From contig NZ_AUEQ01000006.1 of the NCBI RefSeq assembly GCF_000426065.1, positions 496,001 to 560,000 of the forward strand: DNA of 64,000 nt, written 5' to 3'. Under the pieces are notes generated by a model. It was not told the origin of the DNA and made no database searches. It saw nothing but the letters and a program-made list of their open reading frames with translations. Shown in pieces: positions 9,333 through 17,818 of the stretch (positions are counted from its first letter, which is position 1; the number at the start of each line of letters is the position of its first letter). This stretch comes from Mycobacterium sp. URHD0025 (GTDB lineage Bacteria > Actinomycetota > Actinomycetes > Mycobacteriales > Mycobacteriaceae). The position numbers were made by a program, and so were the translations under genes.

Positions 9333-9374
9333 AGAATCGGGCGGATCCCACGTCGTCCACGTAGCCTGGGGATC

Positions 9375-11132
9375 GTGACTGACCCGATCTCAGCACCGGG
9401 CGACGGGCAAACCTTCCTCGGACCGCAGCAAAGGGCGCAAGCCTGGCAACGACTCGGCAGCGAACAATTCGACGTGGTGGTGATCGGCGGCGGTGTCGTC
9501 GGGGCCGGCGCGGCTCTCGATGCGGCGACGCGCGGACTGAAAGTCGCCCTCGTCGAGGCCCGCGACTTCGCGTCGGGCACATCCAGCCGCAGCTCCAAGA
9601 TGTTCCACGGTGGGCTGCGCTATCTGGAACAGTTGGAGTTCGGGCTTGTTCGTGAGGCCCTGCACGAGCGTGAACTGAGTTTGACGACGCTGGCGCCGCA
9701 CCTCGTCAAGCCGTTGCCGTTCCTGTTCCCGTTGACCAACCGTTGGTGGGAACGGCCCTATGTGGCGGCCGGAATTTTCCTCTACGACCAACTTGGCGGC
9801 GCGAAATCCGTTCCGGCACAAAAGCATTTGACCAAGGCAGGAGCGCTGCGGCTGGCGCCCGGGCTCAAGCGCAGCTCGCTGATCGGCGGGATCCGTTACT
9901 ACGACACGGTTGTCGACGACGCCCGGCACACCATGACCGTGGCGCGCACGGCTGCCCACTACGGCGCGGTGGTGCGCTCGTCGAGCCAGGTGGTGTCGCT
10001 GTTGCGTGAGGGCGATCGCGTGGTGGGCGTGACCCTGCGTGATTCCGAAGACGGCGCCACCACCGAGGTGCGCGGCCATGTGGTCGTCAACGCCACCGGA
10101 GTGTGGACCGACGAGATCCAGGCACTGTCCAAGGAACGCGGCCGATTTCGCGTGCGCGCCTCCAAAGGCGTGCACATCGTGGTCCCGCGGGACCGGGTCG
10201 TCAGCGAGGTGGCGATCATCCTGCGCACCGAGAAGTCGGTGCTGTTCGTGATCCCGTGGGGCACACACTGGATCATCGGCACGACCGACACGGACTGGAA
10301 CCTCGACCTCGCACATCCGGCGGCGACCAAGGCCGACATCGACTACATCCTTGGTCATGTCAACACGGTGCTGGCCACGCCTCTGACCCACGATGACATC
10401 GACGGCGTCTACGCCGGGCTGCGGCCGCTGCTGGCCGGTGAGAGCGAGGAAACCTCCAAGCTTTCACGTGAGCACGCCGTCGCGGTGCCGTCCCCGGGTC
10501 TGGTGGCCATCGCGGGCGGCAAGTACACCACCTACCGGGTGATGGCGGCCGACGCGATCGACGCTGCCGCAGAGTTCATTCCGGCCCGGGTGGCGCCGTC
10601 GATCACCGAGAAGGTCCCGCTGATGGGGGCCGACGGCTACTTCGCGCTGATCAATCAGACCGAGTTCGTCGGGAAGCATTACGGGCTGCATCCGTACCGG
10701 GTGCGGCATCTGTTGGACCGCTATGGCTCGCTGATCGGCGAGGTGCTCAAGATGGCGATCGATGAGAACGGAGTCAGGTCCGATCTCCTCGAACCCATCA
10801 CCGATGCACCGGTGTATCTCAAGGTCGAGGCCTACTACGCGGCCGCCGCCGAAGGCGCGCTGCATCTCGAGGACATCCTGGCCCGCCGGATGCGGATCGC
10901 GATCGAATACCCGCACCGTGGCGTCGATTGCGCGCGCGAGGTGGCCACCGTCGTGGCGCCCGTGCTGGGATGGAGTGCCGAGGACATCGATCGTGAGGTC
11001 GACACCTACATCGCCCGGGTGGAGGCCGAGGTGCTGTCCCAGACCCAGCCCGACGATGAGTCCGCCGATGCCCTGCGCCAGGCCGCGCCGGAGGCACGCG
11101 CCGAGATTCTCGAACCCGTGCCGTTGAATTGA
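9375..11132 (+). CDS. glpD2: aerobic glycerol-3-phosphate dehydrogenase GlpD2
   Basis: A 585-residue FAD enzyme oxidising sn-glycerol-3-phosphate to dihydroxyacetone phosphate and passing electrons to the membrane quinone pool. Seen: FAD-binding VVIGGGVVGAGAALDAATRG near residue 36, the SSRSSKMFHGGLRYLE segment near 72, the active-site WGTHWIIGTTDTDW near 295, and the C-terminal DAO_C domain. Corresponds to Rv3302c. GTG start at 9375, with TAGCCT at 9362-9367 suggesting a leaderless message. Its stop overlaps the TTG start of the pseudouridine synthase by four bases. Confidence 0.93.
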   Translation: MTDPISAPGDGQTFLGPQQRAQAWQRLGSEQFDVVVIGGGVVGAGAALDAATRGLKVALVEARDFASGTSSRSSKMFHGGLRYLEQLEFGLVREALHERELSLTTLAPHLVKPLPFLFPLTNRWWERPYVAAGIFLYDQLGGAKSVPAQKHLTKAGALRLAPGLKRSSLIGGIRYYDTVVDDARHTMTVARTAAHYGAVVRSSSQVVSLLREGDRVVGVTLRDSEDGATTEVRGHVVVNATGVWTDEIQALSKERGRFRVRASKGVHIVVPRDRVVSEVAIILRTEKSVLFVIPWGTHWIIGTTDTDWNLDLAHPAATKADIDYILGHVNTVLATPLTHDDIDGVYAGLRPLLAGESEETSKLSREHAVAVPSPGLVAIAGGKYTTYRVMAADAIDAAAEFIPARVAPSITEKVPLMGADGYFALINQTEFVGKHYGLHPYRVRHLLDRYGSLIGEVLKMAIDENGVRSDLLEPITDAPVYLKVEAYYAAAAEGALHLEDILARRMRIAIEYPHRGVDCAREVATVVAPVLGWSAEDIDREVDTYIARVEAEVLSQTQPDDESADALRQAAPEARAEILEPVPLN

Positions 11133-11983
11133 GAAAGCCCCCACCGTTGCCGGTGCGCGACGGCCTCGGGCCGGCGCGGTTGCGGTTGTCGGGCGGCAGC
11201 GTGTACGACGAGTTGCAGACCCGATTCGGTATCGGCGCGAAAGTCCTTGCCGGGGAAGTGCTTCTGCCGGACGGTACGACGGTCGATGCGACGACGACGC
11301 TGCCCGCCGGGGCGCACGTCTACTTCTACCGTGATCTGGCCGACGAGGTCGAGGTGCCGTTCGACATCCCGGTGCTCTATCGCGACGACGACATCGTCGT
11401 GGTCGACAAGCCTCACTTCATGGCCACCATGCCCCGCGGTGGTCACGTCGCGCAGACCGCGCTCGTACGGCTGCGTCGCGAACTGGACCTGCCGGAGCTG
11501 AGCCCTGCCCATCGGCTCGACCGCCTGACTGCCGGCGTGTTGCTGTTCACCGTGCGTCGTGAGGTCCGCGGCCGCTATCAGCGGTTGTTCGCCGAGGGCG
11601 GGACACGCAAGACGTACCTTGCTCGCGCCGAGGGCACGGCCGGGGTGTCGTTGCCCACCACTGTGCGTAGCCGGATCATCAAGCACCGCGGTCAATTACA
11701 GGCATTCGAGGAGGCCGGAGAACCCAACGCCGAGACGTATGTCGAGGACATGGGGATGGGCCTCTACCGATTGTCGCCTCGCACCGGGCGGACGCACCAA
11801 CTGCGGGTACACATGGCCTCGATCGGATTGCCGATCATCGGTGATTCGTTGTATCCCAAAGCGGTCGACGTCGAGCCCGATGCTTTCGACGATCCACTGC
11901 AATTGCTGGCCCACCGCCTGGAATTCACCGACCCGATCACCGGCGAGCTGCGCGTATTCGTGAGTGCCCGGGCATTGGGCTGA
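11129..11983 (+). CDS. RluA-family pseudouridine synthase
   Basis: A 284-residue RNA pseudouridine synthase. The catalytic motif HRLDRLTAGVLLF (about residues 129-141) contains the Asp that attacks the uridine ring, and GRTHQLRVHMASIGLPIIGD near 214 is the conserved RluA C-terminal motif. It isomerises uridines in rRNA or tRNA; the target site cannot be read from sequence. Start is a TTG overlapping the glpD2 stop (TTGA), giving translational coupling. Corresponds to Rv3300c; the phoY1 gene found between these two in M. tuberculosis is missing here. Confidence 0.88.
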   Translation: MRKPPPLPVRDGLGPARLRLSGGSVYDELQTRFGIGAKVLAGEVLLPDGTTVDATTTLPAGAHVYFYRDLADEVEVPFDIPVLYRDDDIVVVDKPHFMATMPRGGHVAQTALVRLRRELDLPELSPAHRLDRLTAGVLLFTVRREVRGRYQRLFAEGGTRKTYLARAEGTAGVSLPTTVRSRIIKHRGQLQAFEEAGEPNAETYVEDMGMGLYRLSPRTGRTHQLRVHMASIGLPIIGDSLYPKAVDVEPDAFDDPLQLLAHRLEFTDPITGELRVFVSARALG

Positions 11984-12024
11984 AGCATTGCATGACCGGA
12001 GTGCGGTGGTGGTCTACTGACGGG

Positions 12025-12795
12025 GTGAACCGTCAGAAATTTGACCATCTGTTCGACATGACCGACCGGACCGTGATCGTCACCGGTGGCACCCGTGGCA
12101 TCGGATTGGCTCTCGCCGAGGGCTTTACGCTGGCCGGCGCCCGGGTGGTGGTCGCCAGCCGCAAGCCTGAGGCCTGCGAGCGGGCGGCCGAGCGCCTGCG
12201 CGAGCTCGGGGGACAGGCGATCGGGGTGCCCACCCACAGCGGAAACGTTGATGACCTGGGTGCGTTGGTGGAGCGCACGGTCGCCGAGTTCGGCGGGGTC
12301 GACGTGGTGGTCAACAATGCCGCCAACGCGCTGGCGCAGCCGTTGGGGCAAACCACTCCGGAAGCGTGGGCCAAGTCGTATGAGGTGAATCTGCGCGGAC
12401 CGGTGTTCCTTGTGCAGCATGCGCTGCCGCATCTGAAGGCCAGCCCGAATGCGGCGGTGCTCAACATGGTGTCGGTCGGGGCGTTCATGTTCGCACCGGC
12501 GCTGTCGATCTACGCATCCGGCAAGGCCGCGCTGATGTCGGTGACCCGGTCGATGGCGGCCGAGTTCGTGTCATTCGGTATCCGGGTCAACGCCCTGGCT
12601 CCGGGACCGGTGGACACCGACATGATGCGCGGAAACCCGCAGGAGGCAATCGATCACATGATCGGTGGCACCTTGATGAACCGCCTGGCCAGCCCAGACG
12701 AGATGGTGGGTGCGGCCTTGCTGATGTGTTCGGACGCAGGCAGCTACATGACCGGGCAGGTGGTCATCGTCGATGGCGGGGGGACACCGCGGTGA
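12025..12795 (+). CDS. short-chain dehydrogenase/reductase
   Basis: A classical SDR of about 256 residues: cofactor-binding TGGTRGIG near residue 20, NNAAN near 98, catalytic Ser in MVSVGAF near 150 and the YASGK (Tyr-X3-Lys) motif near 163, then PGPVDTDM. It is a NAD(P)H-dependent alcohol/ketone oxidoreductase, close to the FabG/dehydrogenase group, with unknown substrate. The GTG at 12025 is favoured; an internal ATG at 12058 would remove the first eleven residues. Its stop overlaps the GTG of the next gene (GTGA). Confidence 0.87.
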   Translation: MNRQKFDHLFDMTDRTVIVTGGTRGIGLALAEGFTLAGARVVVASRKPEACERAAERLRELGGQAIGVPTHSGNVDDLGALVERTVAEFGGVDVVVNNAANALAQPLGQTTPEAWAKSYEVNLRGPVFLVQHALPHLKASPNAAVLNMVSVGAFMFAPALSIYASGKAALMSVTRSMAAEFVSFGIRVNALAPGPVDTDMMRGNPQEAIDHMIGGTLMNRLASPDEMVGAALLMCSDAGSYMTGQVVIVDGGGTPR

Positions 12796-13403
12796 CTGCT
12801 CCGGTGTACGACGACTTCACCGTTCCCGTCGTGCTGCAGGGCACGGACAGTACGCGCGTGTGGCGCAGTCGGGCACATCAGACTTTGACGATGTCGCCGG
12901 CCGGGATCACTTTCGAACGTCGCGGGAAGACAGTGGAGTTCGGGTGGCACGACATCACCGGGATCGCCATGCTCAATATGAGCGGGTCCATTCGAATCAC
13001 CTTCAATGCGTGGGCCATCTGCGCACAGGGGGTGGATCCGATCTACCCCCATGAGTTCGAGAAGCAGTGGCCCACCGGGCAGATCGGGCGCTGGCTGGCG
13101 CGCTATCGGCCTGATCTGGTGCTGCCGGCCGACGGAGCGATGTTGCCGTTCGGCATACCGCGTGAGTACTACCGGTGGGTCATCCCGTTCGCTGTGGTGG
13201 TCGGGTTTGTGGGTTCGTTCCTCGCGGCCAAATCGTTTGTGCGTGGACTCGGCATGATGGCGGCCATGGTCTTGATGACGCTGCCTTTCACTTCGCCTCG
13301 GCGCTTGCGGATCGGTGGATACGTCTTGGTTACCGTCATGCTGGCCTGGCTGCTCGGGATCGGATTCCTGTGGCTCGTGCCGATCAACGGGCACAAGTTG
13401 TGA
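12792..13403 (+). CDS. hypothetical protein with C-terminal membrane segments
   Basis: A protein of about 203 residues starting at GTG 12792, coupled to the upstream SDR by a 4-base overlap. The first ~125 residues look like a small beta-rich PH-like domain (TLTMSPAGITFERRGKTVEF, then WHDITGIAML), followed by two to three membrane helices from about residue 133 to the end. The mix of a PH-like domain and TM helices recalls bacterial PH-domain membrane proteins, but I cannot name a function. Confidence 0.65.
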   Translation: MTAPVYDDFTVPVVLQGTDSTRVWRSRAHQTLTMSPAGITFERRGKTVEFGWHDITGIAMLNMSGSIRITFNAWAICAQGVDPIYPHEFEKQWPTGQIGRWLARYRPDLVLPADGAMLPFGIPREYYRWVIPFAVVVGFVGSFLAAKSFVRGLGMMAAMVLMTLPFTSPRRLRIGGYVLVTVMLAWLLGIGFLWLVPINGHKL

Positions 13404-13406
13404 CGC

Positions 13407-14186
13407 TCACTTCCCCTTTGTGAAGGGGGCCGACTCGCTCAGGCTGCCGGTGCCGACGGACAGGATCTGGCTGCGGTTCTCCACGTGCAGAGCCGTTTCC
13501 AGGCAACCTGCATCGAGGTTGGCCCAGAGCACCTGTTTGGTCGATTCGAGCCCGAATTTCCCATAACTGCACAGTGTTTCGGCGATTTCGAGGGCCGCGT
13601 CGAGCAGGTTCGCGGTGTCGTCGACGACGCGGGTGACCAGGCCGAGGCGCATCGCCTCGGCAGCGTCGACCGCACGGGCGGTGAGGATCAGGTCGAATGC
13701 CGGGCCGGCGCCGATGATCCTGGGCAAGGTGTAACTCACCCCGATGTCGCAGCCGCCGATGCCCAGCTTGATGAACTGCGTGCAGAACTTCGCCGACGGC
13801 CCGGCGATCCGGATGTCGCTGGCCGCGGCCAGCGCGAAGCCGCCGCCGTAGGCCGCGCCGTTGACCGCGGCGATGACGGGCTGGCGCAGCCGGTGCAGTT
13901 TGACCGTCAGGTTCGCGATGCGTTCCTGCCACCGCATGCCCGAGCGGGGGAACTCGGTGCCGCCGCCTGCCTCCGGCGGGTTGGGATCGCTCAGGTCGAG
14001 GCCCGAGCAGAAGCCGCGTCCCGCGCCGGTGAGCACCACGACGCGGCACTCGTTGTTCGCCGCGATCGAGTCCAAGGTGGCGTGCAGCGCCTCGACCAGC
14101 TCGTAGGACAACGCGTTGAGCTTCTCGGGGCGATTGAGCGTGATGACGGCGATATCGGGCCGGGGGAAGGCTAGGTCGAGAGGCAT
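13407..14186 (-). CDS. enoyl-CoA hydratase/isomerase-family (crotonase fold) protein
   Basis: A 259-residue crotonase-fold protein with the CoA-binding and oxyanion-hole signatures (RPEKLNALSYELVEAL near residue 19, GFCSGLDL near 58, VNGAAYGGGFALAAASDIRIA near 107). At the two positions of the catalytic glutamates of true enoyl-CoA hydratases it has Ala (GGGFAL) and a non-acidic residue (KFCTQFIKLGIGG), so hydration of enoyl-CoA by the standard mechanism is unlikely. It could be an isomerase, a thioesterase-like member or a degenerate paralogue. Convergent with the hypothetical gene ending at 13403. Confidence 0.85.
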   Translation of the reverse strand: MPLDLAFPRPDIAVITLNRPEKLNALSYELVEALHATLDSIAANNECRVVVLTGAGRGFCSGLDLSDPNPPEAGGGTEFPRSGMRWQERIANLTVKLHRLRQPVIAAVNGAAYGGGFALAAASDIRIAGPSAKFCTQFIKLGIGGCDIGVSYTLPRIIGAGPAFDLILTARAVDAAEAMRLGLVTRVVDDTANLLDAALEIAETLCSYGKFGLESTKQVLWANLDAGCLETALHVENRSQILSVGTGSLSESAPFTKGK

Positions 14187-14195
14187 GAGCGGACC

Positions 14196-14909
14196 CTAGC
14201 CCGTGCTGTGCCACCCATTGACGCCAACGGCGATCATGCGGAGTTGTTTGACGGCGGTGCGGTGGATGGCGTCGACCGCGGATGCGTCGCCTGCATCCTC
14301 CAGTGCCTCCGCGATCGAGATCATCGCATTGACGAACAGGCTGGCCAGGATGTTGAGGTCCTCGCTGCTCCAGTCCTTGAGGGCAGGAAAGCGGGCCAAG
14401 TCGATCGCGAGCTCGGAGGTGATCAACCGGATCTCGGTGCGAATCGCATAGCGCAACACCGATACCCCGCTGGAGCGCTCGCGGGCGATGAACCGCCAGT
14501 GCTCGCGCCGGTCGTTGAAGCTGCCGATCAGGATCTCGGCCGACGATTCGATGACGTGGTGCGGGTCGAGCTTGCCGGCGCGAGCGCCGCGCAGCATGTC
14601 GCGCAGGGACCGGAAGGACTCATCGATCAGCACCAGGCCGAGCGCGTCCATCGAGTCGAAGTGCCGGTAGAACGCCGCCGGCACGATGCCGGCCTCCCGG
14701 GTGACCTCTCGCAGCGACAGCGCACTGAAGCTGCGCTCCTCCAGGAGCGTCAGTGCGGCGGCGATGATCGCGCGCCGGGTGGCCTCTTTGCGTTCTTCCC
14801 TGGACAGCGTGTCGCGCGAACGCGAGCTCGACGTTCTTGAGCTCGATGTTCTGGAAGTGGGCGTACGTTTGTTCACTGATGTGAACCCTACCACTTGCTG
14901 CATTTTCAT
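14196..14909 (-). CDS. FabR-like TetR regulator of the adjacent desaturase genes
   Basis: Up to 237 residues. After an Arg/Ser-rich leader it has a TetR helix-turn-helix with the sequence LREVTREAGIVPAAFYRHF followed by LIDESFRSLRDMLR, very close to E. coli FabR, the repressor of unsaturated fatty-acid synthesis. It faces a flavo-iron-sulfur reductase and an acyl desaturase, which fits a role in unsaturated lipid homeostasis. The start is uncertain: the ATG at 14909 is given, but ATG 14903 or GTG 14876 are possible, and an operator-like palindrome (14871-14886) lies inside the longest form. The leader contains a 15-nt tandem repeat. Confidence 0.8.
   Translation of the reverse strand: MKMQQVVGFTSVNKRTPTSRTSSSRTSSSRSRDTLSREERKEATRRAIIAAALTLLEERSFSALSLREVTREAGIVPAAFYRHFDSMDALGLVLIDESFRSLRDMLRGARAGKLDPHHVIESSAEILIGSFNDRREHWRFIARERSSGVSVLRYAIRTEIRLITSELAIDLARFPALKDWSSEDLNILASLFVNAMISIAEALEDAGDASAVDAIHRTAVKQLRMIAVGVNGWHSTG
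14824..14853. repeat. 15-nt tandem repeat in the FabR-like regulator leader
   Basis: Two adjacent 15-base units, GAGCTCGACGTTCTT and GAGCTCGATGTTCTG, give a five-residue duplication (SRTSS) in the regulator's low-complexity N-terminal leader. The repeat is in frame, so it changes leader length without breaking the gene. Confidence 0.6.
14871..14886. promoter_or_regulatory. candidate FabR-like operator 1
   Basis: Perfect 6-bp inverted repeat GTTCAC-TGAT-GTGAAC. The same GTTCAC half-site with the same 4-bp spacer recurs at 14940-14955 on the desaturase side. It overlaps the 5' end of the regulator, consistent with autoregulation. Confidence 0.6.
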
Positions 14910-14939
14910 CGTTGACAGATCCCGGTGTGCTCGCGCACT

Positions 14940-14955
14940 GTGTACATATGTTCAC
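14940..14955. promoter_or_regulatory. candidate FabR-like operator 2 covering the reductase start
   Basis: Inverted repeat GTGTAC-ATAT-GTTCAC with one mismatch between the arms. It contains the ATG at 14948 of the reductase gene, so binding here would occlude the start of the desaturase operon, especially if the message is leaderless or short-leadered. Confidence 0.55.
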
Positions 14956-16042
14956 TCAAACCATGACCCAAGGGGTTGGCCGCAGGCTACTGGCCGGACC
15001 GCGAATGAGTGCGCTCGCGAACTTGCTGACCGGCCCCCACGGCGTTGACCGATACACAGAGCTGGTCGAACCGACCTGGACCCGCGGCGACGCCCGCGCC
15101 AAGGTGGTGGCCGTGCGGCGGCAGACGTCGCGCAGCGTGACGCTGACCTTGGAACCCAACGCGGCTTTCGCCGGGTTCCGGGCCGGCCAGCACATCAACC
15201 TGTCCGTCGAAATCAACGGCCGACGCCGTACCCGGTGCTATTCGCCGGCCAGCGCCGAAGGGGCATCGCGCCTCGAGTTGACCATCGGCCGACACGAAGG
15301 CGGGCTGGTCTCGAACTACCTGTGTGACCATGCCTATCCGGGGATGGTGCTTGGCCTCGACTCGGTCGGCGGAGACTTCGTCCTGCCCGAGACGCTGCCG
15401 AAGCGCATCCTGTTCGTCTCCGGCGGCAGCGGCATCACCCCGGTGCTGTCCATGTTGCGCACGCTGCGTGCACAGGCGTTCACCGGGGAAATCGCCTTCC
15501 TGCACTACGCGCGTGGTGTTGAGGAGGCGTGCTACCGCGCCGAGCTTGCGGAGTTCGCCGCCATGCCCGGCGTGCGGGTCCTGCACGGCTATACCCGTGA
15601 TGGCCGCGAAGGTGATCTCGACGGGCACTTCGATGCCGCCCACCTGAGCGCGGCCATTCCCGGCGGCGATCCCGAGGCGGTCTTCGTCTGTGGTCCGCCC
15701 GCTCTCGTCGACGCTGTCCGGCTGCACTGTCCGGACGCGATCTCAGAGAGCTTCGTGCCCCCGACCTTCGCGGTGCCGACAGACGCCATCGGCGGTACCG
15801 TCGCATTCACCAGCAGCGGCATCGAGGCGACCAATGACGGTCAGACCCTGCTGGCGCAGGCCGAAGCTGCGGGGCTGTCGCCTGAGAGCGGATGCCGAAT
15901 GGGGATCTGCCACAGCTGCACCCGGTTCAAGCGCAGCGGAGCGGTCCGCAACCTGATCACCGGCGCGGTTTCGACCGCTGATTGCGAAAACATCCAGATC
16001 TGCGTCACCGCACCCGTCGGTGACGTCGCCATCGATCTTTAA
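14948..16042 (+). CDS. flavodoxin-reductase/2Fe-2S oxidoreductase, electron donor to the acyl desaturase
   Basis: A single-chain reductase of about 364 residues: FAD-binding barrel with TRCYSPAS near residue 95, NAD-binding FVSGGSGITPVLSMLRTL near 154, and a C-terminal plant-type 2Fe-2S domain with CRMGICHSC (CX4CX2C) and the fourth Cys near IQICV. It would carry electrons from NAD(P)H to the adjacent membrane desaturase, as its apparent counterpart Rv3230c does for DesA3. Starts at ATG 14948 or 14963; the desaturase begins 16 bases after its stop, so they form an operon. Confidence 0.87.
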   Translation: MFTQTMTQGVGRRLLAGPRMSALANLLTGPHGVDRYTELVEPTWTRGDARAKVVAVRRQTSRSVTLTLEPNAAFAGFRAGQHINLSVEINGRRRTRCYSPASAEGASRLELTIGRHEGGLVSNYLCDHAYPGMVLGLDSVGGDFVLPETLPKRILFVSGGSGITPVLSMLRTLRAQAFTGEIAFLHYARGVEEACYRAELAEFAAMPGVRVLHGYTRDGREGDLDGHFDAAHLSAAIPGGDPEAVFVCGPPALVDAVRLHCPDAISESFVPPTFAVPTDAIGGTVAFTSSGIEATNDGQTLLAQAEAAGLSPESGCRMGICHSCTRFKRSGAVRNLITGAVSTADCENIQICVTAPVGDVAIDL

Positions 16043-16057
16043 ACGAAAGGACTTGCC

Positions 16058-17200
16058 ATGTCCGACAAGACCTACACCCTGACCCCCGAGCAGTTCGAGG
16101 AATTCGGCGCCGAACTCGACACCATCCGCGAAAAGGCGATTGCCGATCTCGGCGAACGCGACGCCGAATACATCCGCGGCATCATCAAGATGCAGCGCAA
16201 GCTTGAGGTTGGCGGCCGGGCTCTGCTGTTCCTGCCGCCGGCCTGGCCGGTCGGCACCGTGATGCTCGGACTGTCGAAGATTCTCGACAACATGGAGATC
16301 GGCCACAACGTCATGCACGGTCAATACGACTGGATGGGCGATCCCGCGCTGCGAGGCCATAACTTCGAATGGGATTCGGCCTGCCCGTCGAATCAGTGGC
16401 GGCACTCGCACAACTACATGCACCACACCTACACGAACATCGTCGACATGGACCGCGACATCGGCTACGGCGTCCTGCGGATGAGCGAGGACCAGAAGTG
16501 GAGCCCGTACTACCTGGGCAATCCGGTGTACGCCTTCCTGCTGATGGTGTTCTTCCAGTACGGCGTGGCCCTGCACGAGCTCGAGACCGAGCGGATCCGC
16601 TCCGGCGAGATCAAGTTGCGGGACAAGAAGGACATGCTGCGCGAGATGTGGGCCAAGGTGCGCAGGCAGACCGTCAAGGACTATGTGGCCTTCCCGTTGT
16701 TGGCGGGCCCGTTCGCGCCATTTGTGTTCGCAGGCAACATGACTGCCAATCTGATGCGCAACGTCTGGTCCTACACCATCATCTTCTGCGGACATTTCCC
16801 CGAGGGCACCCAGGAGTTCACCATCGAGGAAACCCAGGACGAGACGCGCGGCCAGTGGTACTTCCGGCAGCTGTTGGGTTCGGCAAACCTGTCCGGTGGC
16901 AAGTGGTTCCACATCTTCAGTGGCAACCTGTCATTCCAGATCGAACACCACCTGTTCCCGGACATCCCGGCGCACCGCTACTCCGAGATTTCCGGTGAGG
17001 TCAAGGAGATCTGCCAGCGATACGGCCTTCCCTACAACAGCGGCCCGATCCACAAGCAGTTCGCCTCGGTGGTCCGCAAGATCGTGCGGCTGGCCTTCCC
17101 GTGGGGCGGTAAGCCAAAAGATCCCGAGCCAGCTACCAAAGAGACTGCGCCGGAACCGGATTCGCAGGCCATTTGCGAGCCCGAACTCGTCAACTGCTGA
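16058..17200 (+). CDS. desA3: membrane acyl-CoA/fatty-acid desaturase (DesA3-like)
   Basis: A 380-residue membrane di-iron desaturase with the three histidine boxes HNVMHGQYDW (about residue 87), HSHNYMHH (near 115) and QIEHHLFPD (near 295). Hydrophobic segments near residues 50-75 and 150-170 and a pair near 210-245 fit the membrane topology. It inserts a double bond (delta-9 in the M. tuberculosis DesA3) using electrons from the reductase upstream. It is shorter than Rv3229c (about 427 residues) and somewhat diverged, so it may be a paralogue with a different chain-length preference. GAAAGGA ribosome binding site 9 bases upstream. Ends in an 11-base convergent overlap with the acetyltransferase. 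Confidence 0.85.
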   Translation: MSDKTYTLTPEQFEEFGAELDTIREKAIADLGERDAEYIRGIIKMQRKLEVGGRALLFLPPAWPVGTVMLGLSKILDNMEIGHNVMHGQYDWMGDPALRGHNFEWDSACPSNQWRHSHNYMHHTYTNIVDMDRDIGYGVLRMSEDQKWSPYYLGNPVYAFLLMVFFQYGVALHELETERIRSGEIKLRDKKDMLREMWAKVRRQTVKDYVAFPLLAGPFAPFVFAGNMTANLMRNVWSYTIIFCGHFPEGTQEFTIEETQDETRGQWYFRQLLGSANLSGGKWFHIFSGNLSFQIEHHLFPDIPAHRYSEISGEVKEICQRYGLPYNSGPIHKQFASVVRKIVRLAFPWGGKPKDPEPATKETAPEPDSQAICEPELVNC

Positions 17201-17708
17201 CCGCCAGGCTGCACTGCAGCAGTACCGTGTCCAACCATTGTCCGTGCTTGTAGCCCACCGCACGCAGTCGACCCGCCTCGGCGAAACCGTGCTTGCGGTG
17301 CAGGGCAAGTGATGCCGTGGCCTCCTCGGCATCGACCACCACGGCGATGACCTCACGAATGCCCGCTGCGGTACAGCCCTCGAGCAGTCCTTGCAACAAC
17401 AGAGTCCCGATGCCACGGCCGGCGCACTGCGGGGCGAGGTAGATCGAGTTTTCCACTGTGTGCCGGTAGGCCGGCCGCATCTTCCACGGTGCGCAGTACG
17501 CGTAGCCGACGATCTCACCATCGAGTATCGCGGTGAGGAACGGCAATTCACGTTCGCGGGCCGTTGCGAGCCGACGCTCCCACTCCTCGCGATACGGCGG
17601 AATCAACTCGAACGTGGCCACCCCGGTCTCGACATGGTGGGCATAGATGGCGCCGATCGCGGCGAGGTCATCCGGTGACGTGGGGCGCACGGTCGCGGCG
17701 TCGGTCAT
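17190..17708 (-). CDS. GNAT N-acetyltransferase, phosphinothricin acetyltransferase-like
   Basis: A 172-residue GNAT protein of the Bar/Pat type: IYAHHVETGVATFELIPP near residue 21, the acetyl-CoA binding loop QCAGRGIGTLLL near 95 and the C-terminal ASLALHRKHGFAEAGRLRAVGYKHGQW motif. Members acetylate the amino group of phosphinothricin, methionine sulfoximine or related amino acids; in mycobacteria they are common and usually uncharacterised. Transcribed alone, convergent to the desaturase operon. Confidence 0.85.
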   Translation of the reverse strand: MTDAATVRPTSPDDLAAIGAIYAHHVETGVATFELIPPYREEWERRLATARERELPFLTAILDGEIVGYAYCAPWKMRPAYRHTVENSIYLAPQCAGRGIGTLLLQGLLEGCTAAGIREVIAVVVDAEEATASLALHRKHGFAEAGRLRAVGYKHGQWLDTVLLQCSLAVSS

Positions 17709-17818
17709 GTTCTCACCCTAAGCGGCGCTGATCCGGTCGGACTACATCGGAAGCGCAATCTACATCGGCCTCCGCACGGCGCACGAGGTCAAACTGAAAG
17801 CCAGCGGCGCAACGCCAC

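Noticed and set aside
13410..13430. CCCCTT-TGTG-AAGGGG hairpin as a terminator between convergent genes
   Set aside because: The stem is only six base pairs and lies inside the coding end of the crotonase-fold gene; too weak to call.
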